A stretch of 64,000 nt of DNA, taken from positions 1 through 64,000 of the forward strand of contig RWJK01001425.1 of the NCBI GenBank assembly GCA_004335835.1. The letters are read 5' to 3'. Position numbers and translations under genes: made by a program. The DNA comes from Scenedesmus sp. ARA3. Lineage: Eukaryota > Chlorophyta > Chlorophyceae > Sphaeropleales > Scenedesmaceae. Position 1 is the stretch's first letter. Each line of letters begins with the position of its first letter. The notes under the pieces were generated by a model. The model had not been told where the DNA came from. It saw only the letters and a program-made list of their open reading frames with translations, and did not search any database. Of the stretch, positions 24,401 through 36,799 are shown piece by piece.

Positions 24401-26900
24401 GCCCCTGAGGAGTACAAGGCAGCCAGCGAGCTACGTGCACGCCTCACCTCAGCGGCGCGCGTGAAGCAGCAGCTGGAGGCAGCGCTGCGCGGCCTGGCCC
24501 TGGCTGCAGGCAGGCAGCCTGACGAGGCGGCCGAGGCAGTTGAGGCAGCCATCAAGGAGGCTGCACGGTGAGGCGGCGCGCTGTTTTATTGTAGTAGCCG
24601 CAGTAGCAGTGGTTGGCATGTTGCCAGTTGGCCAGCTGACGCATGCACTGCATACTGCGCAACCAAGCAGCAGCACGCAAAGGGCAAATGCTGCTGATGC
24701 ACATTCCACAGCAGCGTTGACCGCCCAACACTGCCCGTTGTGCGTGTGCGTGCTTGCACTTACGCCAACCGTCCCTGCTGCACCTCCTGCCATGCAGCTG
24801 GGAGGACCTGCTGCCTGGCGAGGCGTCACGCGCTGCAGATGCGCTGGAGGCGTGGCGCGCCAGCAGCGCCTGCGAGGCAAAGCTGAGCAAGGCGCTGCGC
24901 GACGGCTGCAGCAGCGGGCAGCTCTCGCGGCTCGTCACGGAGGCAGCAGCAGCGGGCGTGAAGGTGGCAGCAGCGCGCCGCATCCTCAAGCTGCAGCAAC
25001 TGCTGGAGGCAGCGGCAGCAGCAGCGGACGAGGCCAGCGGCGCCAGCAGCAGCCAGCACAGCGCGCTGGCTGCAAAGCTGGAGGCTGCCGAGCAGGGAGG
25101 CGTTGCGCCGGTTGTGCTGGAGCCTGCGCGGCGGCTACTGCAGCGGCTGGCCGCGCATGAGGCTCGCCAGGCGCTGGAAGCTGCGCTGAAGCCGCACAGC
25201 GACTGGTCTGCCAACACGCGCATTGTTGCGCTGCGGGTGGCACTGGACAAGGCTGAGGATGTGCTGGGGGTGCCAGCTCAGCAGCTGGCGGAGCAGCAGC
25301 AGCAGCAGCAGCACTGGGGTGAGGCGCAGCAGGAGCAGGAGAGTGAGCAGCAGGGGGTGGAGCAGCAGCATGGTGAGGATGCGCCGCAGCAGCCAGTCGG
25401 CAGTGATAGTTGTCAGCAGCCGCAAGAGGCTGATGCTCCAGGTGCGAGCAGCGAATCTGCTGACCGAGGTGAATCTCAGGCAGCTGAGGAAGCCGGAGCT
25501 GCTGCGGCTGCTGAAGCCACCACTGACGAGGCCAAACAGCGGGACCAGGAGCAGCAGCAGCTGCAGGAGCAAGAGCAGCCGCCATCCGCACCCGCATCCG
25601 CCAGCAAGTCCTCAAAGGCCGGCAGTGTCAGCGGCAGCATGCACCGCACAGATAGCACCGCAAGCTCTGCGGCTAGTGACATGGCGACCGCTGCTGCTGC
25701 TGCGGGCTCTGGGCAGCGTGCCAGCACACATGATGGCAGCGTCAGCAGCAGTGACGTTGGCACTGCTGTTGCTGAGCTGGCTGTGCGGGCCTGGCAGCTG
25801 CTGCAGCAGCACACACAGCAACTGGAGGCTATTGACAGGGAGCGTGCAGAGCAGGAGAGGGCCAGGAGGGAGCTCAGGGAGGTGAGGGCTGCTGCTGTTG
25901 TGCTGCTGCTGCTGCTGCTGCTGTGAATGCTCTGCTTTCAGGTGCTGGCTATGTCCATATGCGCTGCACAGCAGCACAGAAGAGTTTGGGTCGAAACGCA
26001 AACCACACACAGCGCAACCAAGATGCGCAAGCTGCAGCTGGCCTCAAGTGGCAAATGTGCGCGCATGATGTTTGGGGTGGCCTGTCAAGCGCAGTGTAGC
26101 GCAGCGCTGCTTGTGCAACCCAAGGCTGCGGTTTGTCGTGCTGTGTGTCTGTGCGCCATGCAAGGCTGTTGGCCGCCGTTTTTTGTTCTCTCCGCTCACC
26201 AATACACTGCTTTGTTGCTGCTCCTACTCTGCTCCTCCCACATGGTTGGTTGCGCCTGCAGCGTGAGCGTGCTGAGCGAGCCAAGGCTGAAGCTGAGCGC
26301 CAGGAGCGCGGCAAGCAGGAGCGCGAGCGCGCGGCAGCAGAGCGCCGGCAGGCGCGCGCCAAGGCAGCAGCGGAGCGCAGCAAGAGCCTGGCTGTGGTGT
26401 GGGGCGGCTCCTCAGCAGGCTCAGCCAGCAGCAGCACTGCTGCGGCTGGTACAGCCAGCACCGGCAGCAGCAGTGGTGGTGGCCGCGCGAAGGCGTCTGG
26501 TGGCAGCAGCAAGCGCAGGGCAAACACTTCCGCCTCACCAGGCAGTGCTGCTGCACAGCAGCAGCAGCAGCGGTCCACCACACCTGTGGATGGTCGAGCA
26601 GACAGCGGCAGCAACAGCAGCAGCAGCGCCAGGCCGGCCTCTGCTCCTAGTGGCAAAGCTGTCAGCAGCCGGCAGGCAGCAGCACAGCACCCGGCGTCAC
26701 ATGCCTCCAGTGCAGCCAGTGGTTTGGAGTCACCTCCGGGAGCAGCGGCAGCGGCAGCAGCAGCAGAGGGTGGGCCTGATCACATGCGCAGTGACAGCTA
26801 TGACATGCTGGGTGATGTCAGCAGCAAGGTGCTTGCCCTGTTGGACCTGCATGACCATGAACAGGCTGCTGGAGCACCAGCAGTGGCTCTTCCACATCCA

Positions 26901-26934
<34 letters not shown>

Positions 26935-27922
26935 CACACGCTGCAGATGAGCTGTCTGCTCTGCACAGCAGCAGAGCCGGACTGTGTGCAACCTCCCCAA
27001 CAGCAGCGCATGCAGTGCCAGCCAGTCGGGCTGCTGCTGGCGGCAATGCAGGACTTGAAGGGCTGGACCTTGCTGGGCTGCATTGGCAGCGCCCTGCACA
27101 GCAGCAGCCCGGCAGCTGGCTAGCACTCAGCCCAACCGCTACTGCAGGCGAGCAGACTGAGGCATGCCAGCAGCAGCAGCAGCATTTGTTTGAGGGCAGC
27201 AGCAGCGGGGTGCCGGCAGCGGCAGCATCAGCGGGTGCTGGTGGTGGCGGCATCTGGGGTTCTGCGCTGGGGCTGGGGCTTGACAGCAGCACTGGGCTGC
27301 CTCCCCTGGCCCCCAAGGGCCAAGCCCTGCAGCTGGGTGCACAGCGCACAGGGCGCATGCACAGGAGCAACACCGAGGATGGCGGCAGCAGCAGCCTGGA
27401 TGAGCATTTTGGGCTGGCAGGCAGGCAGCTGCGCAACAGCCTGGAGTACCCTGCCTCAGGCAGGCTGTCGCCGCTGATGCTGGCAAATGGCGACGTCAGC
27501 TCAACACTGCAGCGGTACGGCCAGCAGCAGCAGCAGCAGCAGCAGCAAGCGGCGCTGATGCTGGGGCAGCAGCTGTCACCTGGTCAGCAGCAGCAGCAGC
27601 AGCAGCTAGCCACGCTGTTGCAGCTGTCAGCCGGCGAGGAATACACTGGGGACTACAGCACAGCAGCAGGAGACCTAGTGATGCTGAGCAGGTCTAGCAG
27701 CTCAAGCAGTGCTCCATCGTTAGGCACACTTGGGGTGAACCTGGCAGGTGCAGGCACCAGCAGTAGGCTCGGCTGGGGGTCTGCAGCAGCACAGCAGCAG
27801 CTCACCTCACAGCCATCAGCTGGCGTGGTGGCAGCAGCTGCTGCCGCAGCTGCTGCTGCGGCCATGTCTGGCGTGCACCTTCAGCAGCAGCAGCAGCAGC
27901 AGCACCTACAGTTTCTGCAGGC

Positions 27923-27960
<38 letters not shown>

Positions 27961-28514
27961 TGCACCTGCTGCAGCTCCAGCAGCAGCTGCAGCTGCAAGG
28001 CCAGCAGCAGGCTGCAGCAGCACTGTCAGCAGGTGGCCTGCTGGGCCAGCACAACCTGAGCTCATACGGTGCTGGTGGCATGACCAGCATGGGGCATGGC
28101 ATGCAGCAGCAGCATGCTGCGCAGCAAATGCCAGCAGCAGCAGGAGCAGGAGCTGGGTCCTTGAGCGGGCTGCTGCTGCCGAGCAGCTCTACAGGCATCG
28201 CAGCACAAGGTGTGGGGCAGTACAGCAGCAGCTTTGCCTTTGGTGCGCCTGGCTTGCAAGCCTTTGCGCCGCTTGCAGCTGCCACGCACAGCAGCAGCGG
28301 CAGCGCAGCGCCATTTGGAGGCCGGAGCTCGGAGCCGGGCACAGGCGGCAGTGCTGCTGCAGGTGCTGGTGGTGCTGGCAGCAGTCATGAGCAGCGGCAG
28401 CAGCAGCAGCAGCAGCAGCAGGCTGTGTATGATGCGCTTGCGCAGCTGCCCGATGACTTGGGCTTCTCGCCACCATCGCCTGGGCCAGCTGGCAGGCTCA
28501 GAGGCAACAACTAA
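18481..28514 (+). CDS. Very large ankyrin and helical-repeat protein, family unknown
   Basis: Eleven exons (18481-18519, 18641-19102, 19438-20112, 20363-20514, 20763-22188, 22435-22755, 23018-23515, 23754-24158, 24383-24567, 24798-25881, 26262-28514) all agree in phase, giving about 2,499 residues. Parts in order: a Leu/Gln helix; an acidic-basic helical block (KLQRYMDSEDRRVKELTEG); FLLCIPWRQLPLLYPGA; one clear ankyrin unit (ATPLHCAALRGN...LLYCGADP); WECRSRIARNLIARRC; a Leu-rich hydrophobic segment (about 20430-20490) that may span a membrane; a long Ser/Ala-rich linker; a conserved Cys-containing helical block (21780-22090); about 800 residues of helical hairpins resembling A..L...L..A......L..AI..A; a charged coiled coil (26262-26385); and a 700-residue Gln/Ser/Ala-rich tail. 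It may be a scaffold, but I do not recognise the family. The 13-codon first exon is the weakest part. Splitting into two genes cannot be excluded without transcripts. Confidence 0.65.
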
Positions 28515-29910
28515 AGGGTGGCGGAACACCTTGGTATTGCGATGCAGGAAGGTGATGATGCCTGACAAGCAGCATTGGCAGCCAGCTTGGTGATTGTGCA
28601 TAGTTGGTGGCTGGAGGTGTGGTGTGCATACATGTTCCGTGAACTCCGTCCAGCTGATGGCGCTGCCCTGATTAGTTAGGAGCGTGTGATGGTTGTTGAA
28701 TGCGATGTTCACAGACACGTTGTCAGGTAGATGCTGTATGGTGCAGTTTTGGCGTGGGCTTGTTTGTGTGCAGATGTTGGCCGGGCGTTCCCCGCCTCTT
28801 TGGGTTTACTGTGATGCTCTGTTACTGTGCTTGACAGGTGGCGGCATACTCAGTAATCTGCACAGCCAGGGTCAATCTTCATCAAGCAGCAGCCAACTTC
28901 TTTTGCGTGGAACCTTTATTTCAACCCCTAGGTTCCTGATGGCACCCTTCAAATTTGTGCACATACTGGCAATGTTGCGCGTATACACTTTTGGTAATCC
29001 GACGGTCAGCATTTGTCTTCTATCACTAGGGCTGGTTCTGGCTGCATACGCTGCACAGCAAGCCAGCTGCTACTAGCACAACGCGCAGTCATCCCTGCAG
29101 AGTACCGTCGTCATGATGATGGCGTCACGAACGGAGCCGTGTGCACATCGCCATCCGCCATCTGTCGTGCAAGGCATATTCATGCGCAGAAACCTTTTGC
29201 AGTTTCAGCTGGGACCCAATCTGCGATGGCACTGCACCGCACAGTGAGCATGTGTAGCGTGCTAGTGGTTGACAGCGCCAGATTCCTGTGCTGGACGTGT
29301 CAGCTGTCATGTTAGTCATGTCTGCTGCACTTCCATAGTGTTAGTCATGTCTGCTGCACTTCCATAGTGTGCACAGCGCTGCTGGCACATAACGCTGGGC
29401 TGGCACGCAGCCTCTTTGGTGGAATGTACTTGTTGTTGATTGGATGTGCAGCGAAAAGGAAACGCTCACAAACTTCCTCATACACCCCGGGTACGCCCTT
29501 TGGCCCGTCAGAGCACAGATCAGACTTAAGCCGGGTTAAAAAAGGCGCTTACTAAGCGTTTCATGGGTTTTGCGTTCGCGGATCTAAGCAGATCGTCAGC
29601 GTTCCTCTGCAATTGTCTGGAAGTCTCGTGGTCTCCTGCGTGGATGGTCCGCGTTGCGATCAGGCAAGAAGTCCTCATTTGAGCAGTTTCAACGATTTTA
29701 TATGATGGAGTCATACATGGGTGATCAGGCACCACATTGCCTGCACCGCCCAATTGCAAACTCCTGCTTGTGACACACGCCAGGGGCAACCAGGCGAGCC
29801 AGCTGCTGCAGTTGCTGCTGGGCCAACAACATGTACATTCAACATATAGCTGCACCCGCAATATACTGAGGCAGCCACTGCGCGCTGCGCCCACATCAAT
29901 TGCCGAGCAG
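28515..29910. other. Convergent intergenic region
   Basis: This spacer separates the 3' ends of the ankyrin (+) and TRAIP-like (-) genes. No gene is supported. It contains a 29-bp tandem duplication, listed separately. Confidence 0.5.
29311..29368. repeat. Perfect 29-bp tandem duplication
   Basis: 29311-29339 and 29340-29368 are identical and adjacent, suggesting a recent slippage or repair event. Confidence 0.9.
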
Positions 29911-30549
29911 CTACCGCCTGCACAGGAATGCTGCTATGCCGGTTTGCCCTGCCTTGCTGCTGCCGCCCTGCACCTTTACAAAACCGCCAGAGGCAGCAGC
30001 GGCTGCACGCTGCTTCTTGCCAGCTGCTGGCGCAGATCCATATGCTGCCTGGCCCACCTGCACACCATACACGACAAAAGTGTCACAGCAAGAATTTGAG
30101 GCATGCCAGGGGAAACCAGGCTGGTCCAGCACTTGGATACGCACGTCACACAAATGCAAACGTGCTTCAACACCTCTGGGACCGAGTCTGCGCCATGGCT
30201 GCATCAGCTCTGCCAGCGTGACGGTCACACAGCAACGCTCGCCAATGGCATACAGCTGCCAATGCACATGCGGCGTTAGATGCTGCGGATGCCTGAACGC
30301 TTACCCGCTTGTTGCTCGACTTGATGTGCAATGCTGTGCCACCCTTGCCATCCGGCCCGCTCCTGCAATGACCATGGGCAAAACAGCAGTCTCAAAAGTT
30401 GAACAGCAAAGTGTTGCGCTCGTGGCTTGCAACTTCAACCAGTTCAACAGCCACTCACACGTGCAGACCAAGCACAGCTTCCACAATGCAAAGAGCATTG
30501 GCTCACCGCAGGTAGTCGCTGGTCACAGCACCTCCAAGTGCAGCAGTCT

Positions 30550-30581
<32 letters not shown>

Positions 30582-30940
30582 GGTCAACGCAACCAACAGA
30601 GCAGTAGGTATCCTCAAAGCTGCAACGTCAAAGCGCCAATAGCGCAAGTGTAACTACACAGCCCGCTGCCGCTGCTTGACGTAATGCAGGCAGTATGCAC
30701 CACACACACTCATCTTAGGCACCGTATTGGCTTGGTGCAGAGCATGCCAGCACACCGTGACGGGCAAGCAGCTGCTGCAGCAGTCCAGCCTGTCAAGCTT
30801 CTTGCTCACCTTGCCGCGAGCCAAGAATGACGGCACCTGCTTCAGGCCAGGCAGCAGGATGCCTGGGCCCAGCGCAGCTGCAAGGCTGGGACCCAGAGGG
30901 CTGGCAGCAGCAGGCGGCTGCTCATCATGCGGCTGTTCAC

Positions 30941-30984
<44 letters not shown>

Positions 30985-33978
30985 GCCTGTTGATCCAGCT
31001 GCTGTGCTGGTGGGCTACAATGCCAACAATGCTGCTGTTGCTGCTGCTGCTCCTGCTGCTGCCCTGCTGCTGGCGAGCTCATCTCCCCGAGCAGATCATC
31101 CAGCAGCTGGCTGCTGCTGCTGCGCGGCGACGCGGCTGGTGCAGCTGCACCTGCTGCACCTGCTGCTGCAGACGCATCTAGCTGACTGTCTGGCAGCAGC
31201 CACCCATCATCAATATTGCCAGCACGCTCCTCCTCAGCAAGATCATCTTCATCCTGCAGCACATCAATAGCGCCCAAGCTACTGCTGGTTTTCTTTTTAC
31301 TGCTGACAGGCACTGCGCTGGCTGCAGCTGCAGCAGCTCCATTGCTGGCTCGCCGGGGCTGCAGCACAACTGGCTGCCCACCAAGCCTGCTGCCTCTGCT
31401 GCCCGGCTGCTGCAGTAAGCCCGGCTTCTGCTGCTGTTGCTGCTGCTGCTTGGGTGGCACGTTCTCCTGCTGTAGCACACTGCTGCGCCTACTCTGCTGC
31501 TGCTGCTGCTGCTGCTGCTGATGGCTGCCAAGAGCTGCGTGCTGTAATCTGGCCGCGCCTGCTGCTGCACTGCCAGCGCCCTCCAGGGCTAGCAGCACAC
31601 CACGCAGCTCCTGCAGCTGATGCTCCAGCTGCTCCTTCTCCTGCTTGAGGATACTATTTCCATACTGCAGACGAAGCAGCCAAAGCCACCCCATGCACTG
31701 GTCAGGTCTTGGCACGTTGCCGCAGATGCAAGACCTGCAGTGGCACTCGCTCCTCCGCCAAGCCAGCTGTGCAGTGCTGGCAGTCAACCCAAACTGACAG
31801 TCAACAAGGCAAACTTGCAGGCAGGCTGCACATTGCACCAGGCGCTTGACCAGTGAAGGTGTTGATCATGTGACTTATGGTGTAGCAAGCCAACAGTCAG
31901 CCTGCGCACCTCTAGCTGTAGCGTCTCGCGCATGTGCTTCTGCTTGTCCTGCTGCAGCTCCACCTTCTCATGCTCATGCTGCGCTGCTGCAGCCTCCAGC
32001 TGCCTGGCTGCATCCTCCTGCTGCTGCGCCACCTGCTGCTGCAGCTGCTCCGCAGACGCCCTCGCCTCCTGCAGCTGCTTGTTGCGCAGCGCCAGCGCGC
32101 CCGCCAGCGCTGCAGCAGACTGCACACAAGGACAACAACAAGAAGAAGCAGAGTTATGCGCAAGAAGAACCTGGGGTCCTGCTGGCGGGATTTACGGCCG
32201 CAGTTCCATTCAGCTGCTGCTGGCGCTGTCCTATGTGGCCGGCTGCTCACCTGCAGCTGCTGCTGCTCCTGCCCATCCAGACCCGCAATGGCAGCGATGG
32301 AGGCCGCGTCCAGCCGCGGGTTGCTCAGCTGCAGCCGCCGCAGCTCGGCGCTGACCTGGCGCTGCTTCGCCTGCTCGTCCTTGAGCTGGTGCTGCAGCAG
32401 CGTCTGCATGCATGGAGGCCGGCACAACATCAAGACATGCGGAGAGAGATTGGGTCATGTGGTGAGGCGCTGGCATAAGAGCAGGGTACTAGCAGCTGTG
32501 GTTGCGCGCTGACATGGTGCAGCAAGTGCGCAGGAAGATACAGCTGCAACAGCTGTGTAGGGCTGTGCCAGGCGCTAGAGCTCTCCTATTTAGTCTGAAC
32601 CGTGCCACTCCTCTTGCATTGGCCACACATGCTGCTACACCTGCTTGCGGCAGGACACCAGCAGCAGCAGCTGCTGCAGCATCACATCGTCATCAAGCGC
32701 GCTGCTGCTGCTGCGGCTGCCCACTGCTCACCACGTCTGTCTTGTAGCGCTCCAGCAGCTTCTGCTTGTCTGCCGTGAGCTGGCTCACGCGCTGCTGCTC
32801 CACCAGCTGCGCAGCCTCAAGGCTGGACAACCTACGACAGCAGCAGCAGCAGCAGCACCAGCACCAGCAGCCCGTCAACCTCGCGCCGGCCAACAGCAAG
32901 TGGCAGAAGCAACAGCAGCCATAGTGCAGCACCCACACCTACTGCTGCATCACGCCAGCTGCGCATTTGTGCAAAGCTAAGTGTCCCAACAATTTGCAAA
33001 AGCTGCAGCAGCTGGCCTCACTTCCTCCTGGCATCTGCCAGCTTGGCCTGCAGCCGCTCCTGGCGCTGACTTGCATCCACCACTGACGCCGACAGCTGCA
33101 GCACCTGCGCCTCCTTGTCGCTGAGCTGCTGCTCCAGCTCCTCCACCTGGTCAGTGCGGGGCAGCAGCATGAGGCACACCACAGCGCAGTACAACAGCGT
33201 CACGGCAGGCGCAGCTGGCGTCAGGCCCCAGGGAGTGGTGCAAGGGGCGGTGGCAGTGATGACCATGCAGATGCTGCAAGCACGATGGGGGCTTGAGCTT
33301 GGACACGTTCTGGTGGCGAACTGTGCTGCGACGGCATAGCACGGCGCACAGCAGCATGTGCTGCAGTTCTGCTGCACCTGGCTGCCTGGTCATTGCAGCT
33401 GTCATGTGTTTGCTGATGGCCCAGAGCACCACCGTCATAAGCAGTACAGCATTGCAGCATAACGCGCTGTCACCTGCTCCTGCTTGTGTGCCAGCCGCTG
33501 CTGGAAGGCCTCATCGCCAGGCATATCAGGGGCTGCCTCCACGCCAGCCAGTGGCCTGATGTTGCGCCGCGTCACCTTGGCCTGCATGCCCATACATACG
33601 TAAGCGCAAGTCAACACAGCCATGCATGCGCGCTCAATGCGTACAAGGCCGCTGCGATGTGCAATGCATCAGGCTCAGTAGTGCGCGAATGTGATGGACA
33701 GGGGCAATGAAGCAAGGTAGCTGCCCAACCCAGGTCTGCTGCTGTGAAAGTTGCGGTGTGCTGACATGTGCCCTTTAACACTGGCACTGCTGTGTGTGTT
33801 TCTGTGCAGGTCAGCTCACCCTGCAGCTGGGGCAGGTGGCGGAGCGCTCCAGCCATGTCTCCACGCACAGCACATGGAAAGGGTGCCCGCAGTTGAGCAC
33901 GCAGAAGTCTGTGTGGCACTCCACGCCCTGGCACACAGCGCACTCAAACTTGCCGATGTAGCTGCAGCTGTCTGCCAT
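29911..33978 (-). CDS. TRAIP-like RING-H2 E3 ubiquitin ligase with C-terminal PIP-like motif
   Basis: Ten exons (33978-33820, 33581-33474, 33146-33022, 32831-32732, 32403-32251, 32119-31910, 31664-30810, 30547-30507, 30362-30305, 30057-29911) join in phase, giving about 651 residues. The ATG opens directly on a RING-H2 finger: CAVC, then C-x-H, F-H-x3-C and CPSC. Residues 55-290 are heptad-rich coiled coil. A 280-residue Gln/Ala/Ser-rich stretch follows, then SGPDGKGG, resembling the conserved Gly-rich motif late in TRAIP, then a basic KKQR patch and QTGIAAFL at the end, a PCNA-interacting (PIP) box-like pattern. TRAIP ubiquitylates replisome components at blocked forks and carries a terminal PIP box in animals. 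The RING plus coiled coil is clear; the TRAIP identity depends on the last three exons. An alternative final exon, 30255-29911, is also open. If the donor after 30810 is unused, the protein would end at 30654 without the motif. Confidence 0.65.
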
Positions 33979-36799
33979 TGCGAAGTTGAGGTCTACTACA
34001 CTGTGGTGTGCCTAGCGTTGCTGGCTATTGCTGCTCCATCCTGCAGTCCCCAGCAAGCACAGCATAGTGTGCTGCTGCATCGCTGCGGTGAGCTGCCAGA
34101 TGCAAGGCTGCCAGTGGCTGAATGAACAGCTGCTGCCAGAGTAATGTTGACTTTTTGTTGTATGCACCGAGCATGCGCTTTTCCTTCTTCAGCCGAGTCC
34201 TAATGGCTGTGATGGTGGTGTACAGACTGCTGCCTGAAGAGAAGTTGGTTCACAACGACCATCCAAAGACCGCAATGTAATCGACAAGGCGTTGTGGTTA
34301 TCGATAAGGAACATTCGAATAACATGTTTCAACGACGAGTGGGCCTGCTCAACTTCAAAAGTTCAAGTTTGCAAAAACCTGTGACATAGGCCGTTCCAAC
34401 TACCTTACCGTCATCGACAGCAGCGCAAGATATCGATAGCTGCTTTATATATGATATATAGTGTCAACTAGGCAGAGGAGCTCACCCAGACAATGCCCTT
34501 GTTCACACTGTGCAGTCCAACATTTTGCACATTGCTGCTCCAGCTGTTGTTCGTCCAGGCAGGTGCATGCAGCCCGCACACTGTTTTGGTATGCCACCAG
34601 CCGGAGCTTTTAAACTCCCACCCTCGCGTACGGGCAGGCAGGGGCTATTGTATTAGGCACACGGCAGCGGGAAGGGCAGGTGTTCAGCAGGCATGCAAGA
34701 AGCTGCAGGTGCCAGCTGGCCTGCATAGCTATGGAGCCTATAGGCACGCATCCCGCGCACATGCCGAACGATGATGGTGTCTGCTCTCGTGGACCAGAGA
34801 TGAGCAGAGCATGCTTGTCAGTCTTCCTTCTTCCATTCGTCTGCTGTCCAACATGCAGCAGCTCGGTCACCTATCAGAGGAGACTATGATGTCGGTGAGT
34901 ACGTGTCACAGCACTGTCACAGTGTGGCCTGACTCATGGCCTTTTGACAGCCTGCGGCTTACCAGCCGGGCAGTGTCTGGTGAGCTGCCAGCAGTGGGCT
35001 GCAGGCAATCACATTTCCACTGGCAGTGGTGGCTAGCCATGGCTGGCAAGCTGCAGTAGTCCTTGTTGCGGTTGTTCATGGTCATGCTGCAGCCGCTGCG
35101 TCTGCCTGATGCGGAATCAACATGCCAAGAAGAAGCACCATGCATCAAGGCATGGGGAGTCTGCGTGTACAGTGCAGATTGTGAGAGTCCACGGGCGTAG
35201 CAGCCAGCCGCTGGCGCTGAGCGTCGTGCTGGCATTTGCGGCAACTGTTATCAGGCTGCCAAGGCGCAAAACGTGCCATGAACTTCAGAGCCACAAGTGC
35301 CAGTTACCCCCTGACACCTGGCATCGAGGTGTAGGGGCCTGTTTCGCCATTGCCATAGCTGGTGGCAGCCTTGGACTATGGCCTCGAGGCGAGGTGAGCT
35401 CACCACGCCACAGCCATGATGTCGGTTTTGGAAAAGCAAAGCAAGTGCGCCACAGTAGCTGGGGTTACGCAGCCCTGTTAACCATGCATCTCAAGGGTGT
35501 TTTGTAGGGATGGCGATTTTTGGTGCCCAGGAGACTGAGGTGTCTGAGCTGTGATCAGATCCCAGCAAATTACTATTGTACGCCGCACACATGTTGTCAA
35601 AGTCGAGAGGATGCTTATATTGTCCGTCAAATAATTCTGGAGGCGGAAGTACAGAGTTTAGCGCTTCTCAGCAAATTACAGGACGATGTCACTAGAGCTG
35701 GCCGCGCAGAGGTCACCCAGCTAAAAGCGAGCAATATAGACGGCTATATGGCAGCGTTTTACTGTTCAGAAAAGACACAATAAGTGTGATCACGCCTCCC
35801 TTGGTGGAGCCGGCCTAACAGAATAAGCAAGTGTGTCATAATGCTAGGCCTGGTGATGCCAAGGCCGCCAGGGAGTGATACTTCTACGAGTAAGCTTTTC
35901 TTTATATACAGCTGGTTTTTTGATCTTTGACATGAAGAAAGCATGCGCGCCTGAGGTGTCTGTTTGGTGAAGTTTCTGCGATTGCGGGGTGTGTCGCAGC
36001 TATCGAGCAAGCGCGGCAACAATGCATCCACAGGCACGCAGTATACTTTTAAAAGTCGCATTGTTGGCCCTGCTGAGCAGCCCGGCTCTGTTAGCTACAG
36101 GTTGGTTCTCCCCGCGCATCGCCAGTGCTGCCAGTGCTGCTCGCCCCTAGGTTTGCAGTGATTTTCCGGTTAAGATGCCATCATTGGTTATATCTTAAAC
36201 GTTTCGAAATGTTTAAACACCACCACGAACTTCATCTGTCTGCTGCACTGAAGGAGCAGGAACCTGTGGGTAGCTCTGCCTATCAGACGGCTCCAACCAT
36301 GTTCACAAAGCATGACTAACGATGTGCCTGTATGATGTTGCAGGTGCCTCAGAAGATGTTGAAAACAGCGGCAGGGGCAGGCCAGCAGCCACTGGCACCA
36401 GGCCAGCTGGTCACAGCAGGCCTGCTGCAGGCAGTGCTAACAGAGCCAGCACAGGCAGCAGCAGCAGCAGCAGAAGCAGCAAGGGCACCTACTTAGGGCC
36501 AAGCTCTGAGCCAAACTATGGCCCGGCTAAGCAGTGCACTCCTCCGAGTGAGTCACCAGCTGGCTGACAAGCAACGCCCTGCCATGCACATCAGCAGCAG
36601 TCGCTAGCAGCGTCGTCGGCAACACTTTCGCCCATATGGACTGTTGAGGATTTCAATATCATGTCAGCACTTGCCTGCCTGGGATTGCTGAGACCAGCGT
36701 TGACCATACAGGGTCGTGCAAGCATGATGAGTCATCACCTTTAGCAGCAGGGGCACGAGCAGCAGCGCGCAAGCAACCTCCACGCCAGGCATTGCACGC
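33979..36799. other. Gene-poor region upstream of TRAIP-like and sulfatase genes
   Basis: This region looks less CAG-rich and more AT-rich than its surroundings, with for example an ATATATGATATATAG stretch near 34446. It must hold the TRAIP-like promoter at its left edge and the sulfatase promoter at its right edge. One doubtful plus-strand gene (35531-36567) is listed separately. Confidence 0.45.
35531..36567 (+). CDS. Doubtful gene fragment with LRCLSCDQ motif
   Basis: After an acceptor-like CCCAG, the frame from 35531 to 35783 reads RLRCLSCDQ, then an EAEVQSLALLSKLQDDV helix. A second frame, 36344-36567 after a TTGCAG, is Ser/Gly/Arg-rich and ends in TGA. The CLSCDQ motif is reminiscent of the DUF4795/QRICH2 family of ciliary proteins, but upstream coiled-coil exons were not found. 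It may be a decayed gene or chance. Exon connections are not established. Confidence 0.2.

Noticed and set aside
29911..30547. Separate small minus-strand gene
   Set aside because: Its exons lack their own start, and their phase fits directly onto the GGCAAG|GTGAGC donor of the RING gene, so they were assigned to the TRAIP-like gene.
30654..30810. Direct extension of the TRAIP-like exon to a stop codon at 30654
   Set aside because: A strong donor at 30809 and phase-matched downstream exons with TRAIP-like motifs make splicing the better model; read-through is kept as an alternative.
34493..34774. Short plus-strand frame with a signal-peptide-like start
   Set aside because: The hydrophobic start is followed by sequence without family features, and no downstream exon in phase could be found.
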